Translations under genes and position numbers: made by a program | Notes under the pieces: model-generated | Databases searched by the model: none | What the model saw: only the letters and a program-made list of their open reading frames with translations | What the model was told of the DNA's origin: nothing | Shown: positions 17,863-19,491 of the stretch, in pieces | How the letters are laid out: each line of letters starts with the position of its first letter | Numbering within the stretch: position 1 is the stretch's first letter | Assembly: GCA_022578965.1 (NCBI GenBank) | Contig: MU400946.1 | Location: 1-19,491 of the forward strand | Direction: 5' to 3' | DNA: 19,491 nt | From: Xylaria sp. FL1777 | Taxonomy: Eukaryota > Ascomycota > Sordariomycetes > Xylariales > Xylariaceae

Positions 17863-17907
17863 AAGATTACTTTATATAAAAGCTATTATATTAACTAAAG
17901 TAATCTT
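17863..17907. repeat. Perfect 12-bp inverted repeat, 21-base loop
   Basis: AAGATTACTTTA (17863-17874) pairs exactly with TAAAGTAATCTT (17896-17907). Confidence 0.7.
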
Positions 17908-18023
17908 AGTGTTAGCTTAGCTTATATACTAGTAAAGTTTTTATACATAAAAAAGAACTTTTGCTTTATATAAACCTTTTTTTTTTTTAAACATATAAAA
18001 CATAAATAGCTTATAATTGTAAT

Positions 18024-18053
18024 AAACCTATTATATACTAATATAATAGGTTT
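18024..18053. repeat. Perfect 12-bp inverted repeat, 6-base loop
   Basis: AAACCTATTATA (18024-18035) pairs exactly with TATAATAGGTTT (18042-18053). The CC/GG pair is kept on both arms although CC is rare nearby. No T-run makes it a likely Pol III signal beyond what the composition gives. Confidence 0.7.
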
Positions 18054-18300
18054 GCTTTTAAGGTCTTAATTTGCAGGTAATAATAAAATCTTTAACAGTA
18101 GTTCGTTAAGGAGGTTTTTAGAGTACTTTTATTACTATGCATTAATAAAGGTTTTAAGAAATTAAAAGTAATAAATATATTAGTGCTTAGCAGTTATAAA
18201 AAATTAATAGCTAAAGAACTAAAACTAAATAAATAACTAAATATAAAAAGTATATAATTATATAAACAAAGAAAAAATAAAAAAAGTAATAACTTTTTTT

Positions 18301-18404
18301 AAATTATTATAAATTTAGTAAGCATTAAATTATTATAAGCTTAATAAGCTTTAAATTATTATAAGCTTAATAAGCTTTAAATTATTATAAGCTTAATAAG
18401 CTAA
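18301..18404. repeat. Tandem repeat, four 26-bp units
   Basis: Units begin at 18301, 18327, 18353 and 18379. Units 2 and 3 are identical, unit 4 differs only at its last bases, and unit 1 is diverged. Each contains ATAAGCTTAATAAGCTT, itself a near-palindrome. There are no spacers, so this is a minisatellite and not a CRISPR array. Confidence 0.85.
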
Positions 18405-19491
18405 GTAAATTATTATATAACTTTAGCTTTAGCTAATAAAAAAAAAAGTGCAAAATATATATAAAAGCATTAAGCTACTTTAAAAGCTATTTTTATGCTA
18501 ATTTTATAATATTATTTCTTTTTTTTTAAAATTATTGTTTTAATAATTTTCCGTAAATATTTTTTCTTTTTTTTTTTTTATATGTTATAATATTAAAACG
18601 CATTAAAAAAACTAACCGCTTATTTAAAACAAAGCAAAAACTTATTTTTGCTTTTTTTATTAACTTTATTAGCTATAAAATTATGTTTTATTTTTGCTGC
18701 TTTAATTAGTTATTAATATATAAAATAACAAATAATATGTTTTATTGTTTTAAATGCGTATATGCTAATTACTTTTGTAATAAATTAAAAGTTTTAATTA
18801 ACTTAATTAATAATATAGTTTTTAAATACTATTGTTTTAAAAAAAAAAAAAAGCAAATAAAGCAATAGCTATTTTTAGTTTAAAAAAAATTAAAACAAGT
18901 TTAAAATAGCTTTAACTTTATTTTAAGCAAATTAGCTTAGCTTTATATATAAAAACGTTTTTTAAAAGCAAAAAGTATTAAAATAATTTAGTAAAAGCTT
19001 TAGTTTTTAAATAAACTAAATAAAATAAAGCATATTAAAAAAAAACAAAAAGTATTAGCAAAAAAGCAAAAATAACAAAAAAAGTAAGCTAAAATAACGC
19101 AAGCTGCTTTATTTAAGTTTAATTAAAATTTTTTAAGCATTTTTTTTAAAGTTAACTTTTTTTTTTTAGTTTTAAGCAGTTAAAATGTTAATAATAAAAT
19201 TAATTTATAACTACTTTAATAATTTTTAAGTGTTTTTTAAGTTTTTAAATATTATTAACATATAAATATTTTTTTTATTTAATAAAATACTTTAGATTAT
19301 TGTTATTTTAACAAAAATTTAGTATATTTTTAACTTTATAAACATTTTAATTTATTTTTATTTTTAGTTATATTTTAATAAATATTTTAATAAATACTAG
19401 TTTTAGTAAAAAAATATAAAAAATAAAGTAAATTTGCATATTTTTTAGTAATAATAGTTTATAGTTAATAAATAAAATAACTTTTTTAATT

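Larger units (their letters stand above)
13490..19491. repeat. AT-rich block, RIP-degraded repetitive DNA
   Basis: Composition drops abruptly to what I judge by eye to be 85-90 percent AT and stays so to the window end, except for an island at 17261-17345. No open frame of significant length is present. The few remaining C and G sit mainly in GC, ACT and AGT contexts, while CpG is nearly gone. Repeat copies within the block differ by transitions only. This is the expected residue of repeat-induced point mutation of transposons in Pezizomycotina. Nothing indicates mitochondrial DNA, such as intact mitochondrial genes, and I cannot tell whether it is pericentromeric, subtelomeric or interstitial. 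Confidence 0.85.

Noticed and set aside
18301..18404. CRISPR-like repeat array
   Set aside because: Units are directly adjacent with no spacers, in fungal RIP-type DNA.
13490..19491. Nuclear copy of mitochondrial DNA
   Set aside because: No mitochondrial coding frames or RNA genes recognised, and repeat copies differ by transitions as in RIP.

Overview
The window looks like nuclear DNA of a filamentous ascomycete (Pezizomycotina). The signs are short introns with GTAAGT/GTATGT-type donors and CAG/TAG acceptors, a HET-domain protein of the fungal allorecognition type, a single dispersed 5S rRNA gene, and a large AT-rich block whose repeat copies differ only by transitions, as expected from repeat-induced point mutation (RIP). 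I cannot name the genus.

Layout, left to right. Positions 1-130 are an extreme poly-C tract followed by a purine tract. Positions 131-2157 hold no recognisable gene, only an unrecognised 143-codon reading frame on the minus strand. A full-length 5S rRNA gene lies at 2158-2276, with an upstream TATA-like element and a T-rich terminator. A two-exon HET gene follows (2575-4637, 662 aa). After it comes a frameshifted beta-lactamase-family relic (4954-5213). Then come a two-exon membrane-anchored M24 metallopeptidase (5991-7507, 479 aa, GC-rich) and an intronless HNH-nuclease-domain protein with basic, probably nuclear-targeting, segments (8383-9978, 531 aa). A decayed short-chain dehydrogenase 5' end (10555-11000), a two-exon alpha/beta hydrolase on the minus strand (12214-11136, 326 aa) and a truncated AAA-ATPase lacking its P-loop (13413-12862, minus) complete the gene-bearing part.

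From about 13490 to the end the DNA is extremely AT-rich and has no coding capacity. It contains three same-direction copies of a family of about 530 bp (13461-13990, 14393-14865, 16731-17260) and a short fourth start (17533-17560). It also holds a small island of ordinary composition (17261-17345), several strong palindromes and a 26-bp tandem repeat. I read it as RIP-inactivated transposon DNA.

The intact genes do not form an obvious pathway or cluster. The main theme is a gene-to-isochore boundary: intact genes are interspersed with three decayed ones, and the most damaged, the AAA relic, directly abuts the AT-rich block. The most interesting candidates are the ordered RIP repeat family with its inverted-repeat heads, the AAA relic whose ATPase core has been removed, the alpha/beta hydrolase with a Phe in place of the oxyanion-motif His, and the lone 5S gene with compensated stem changes. 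I found no convincing new multi-gene system.
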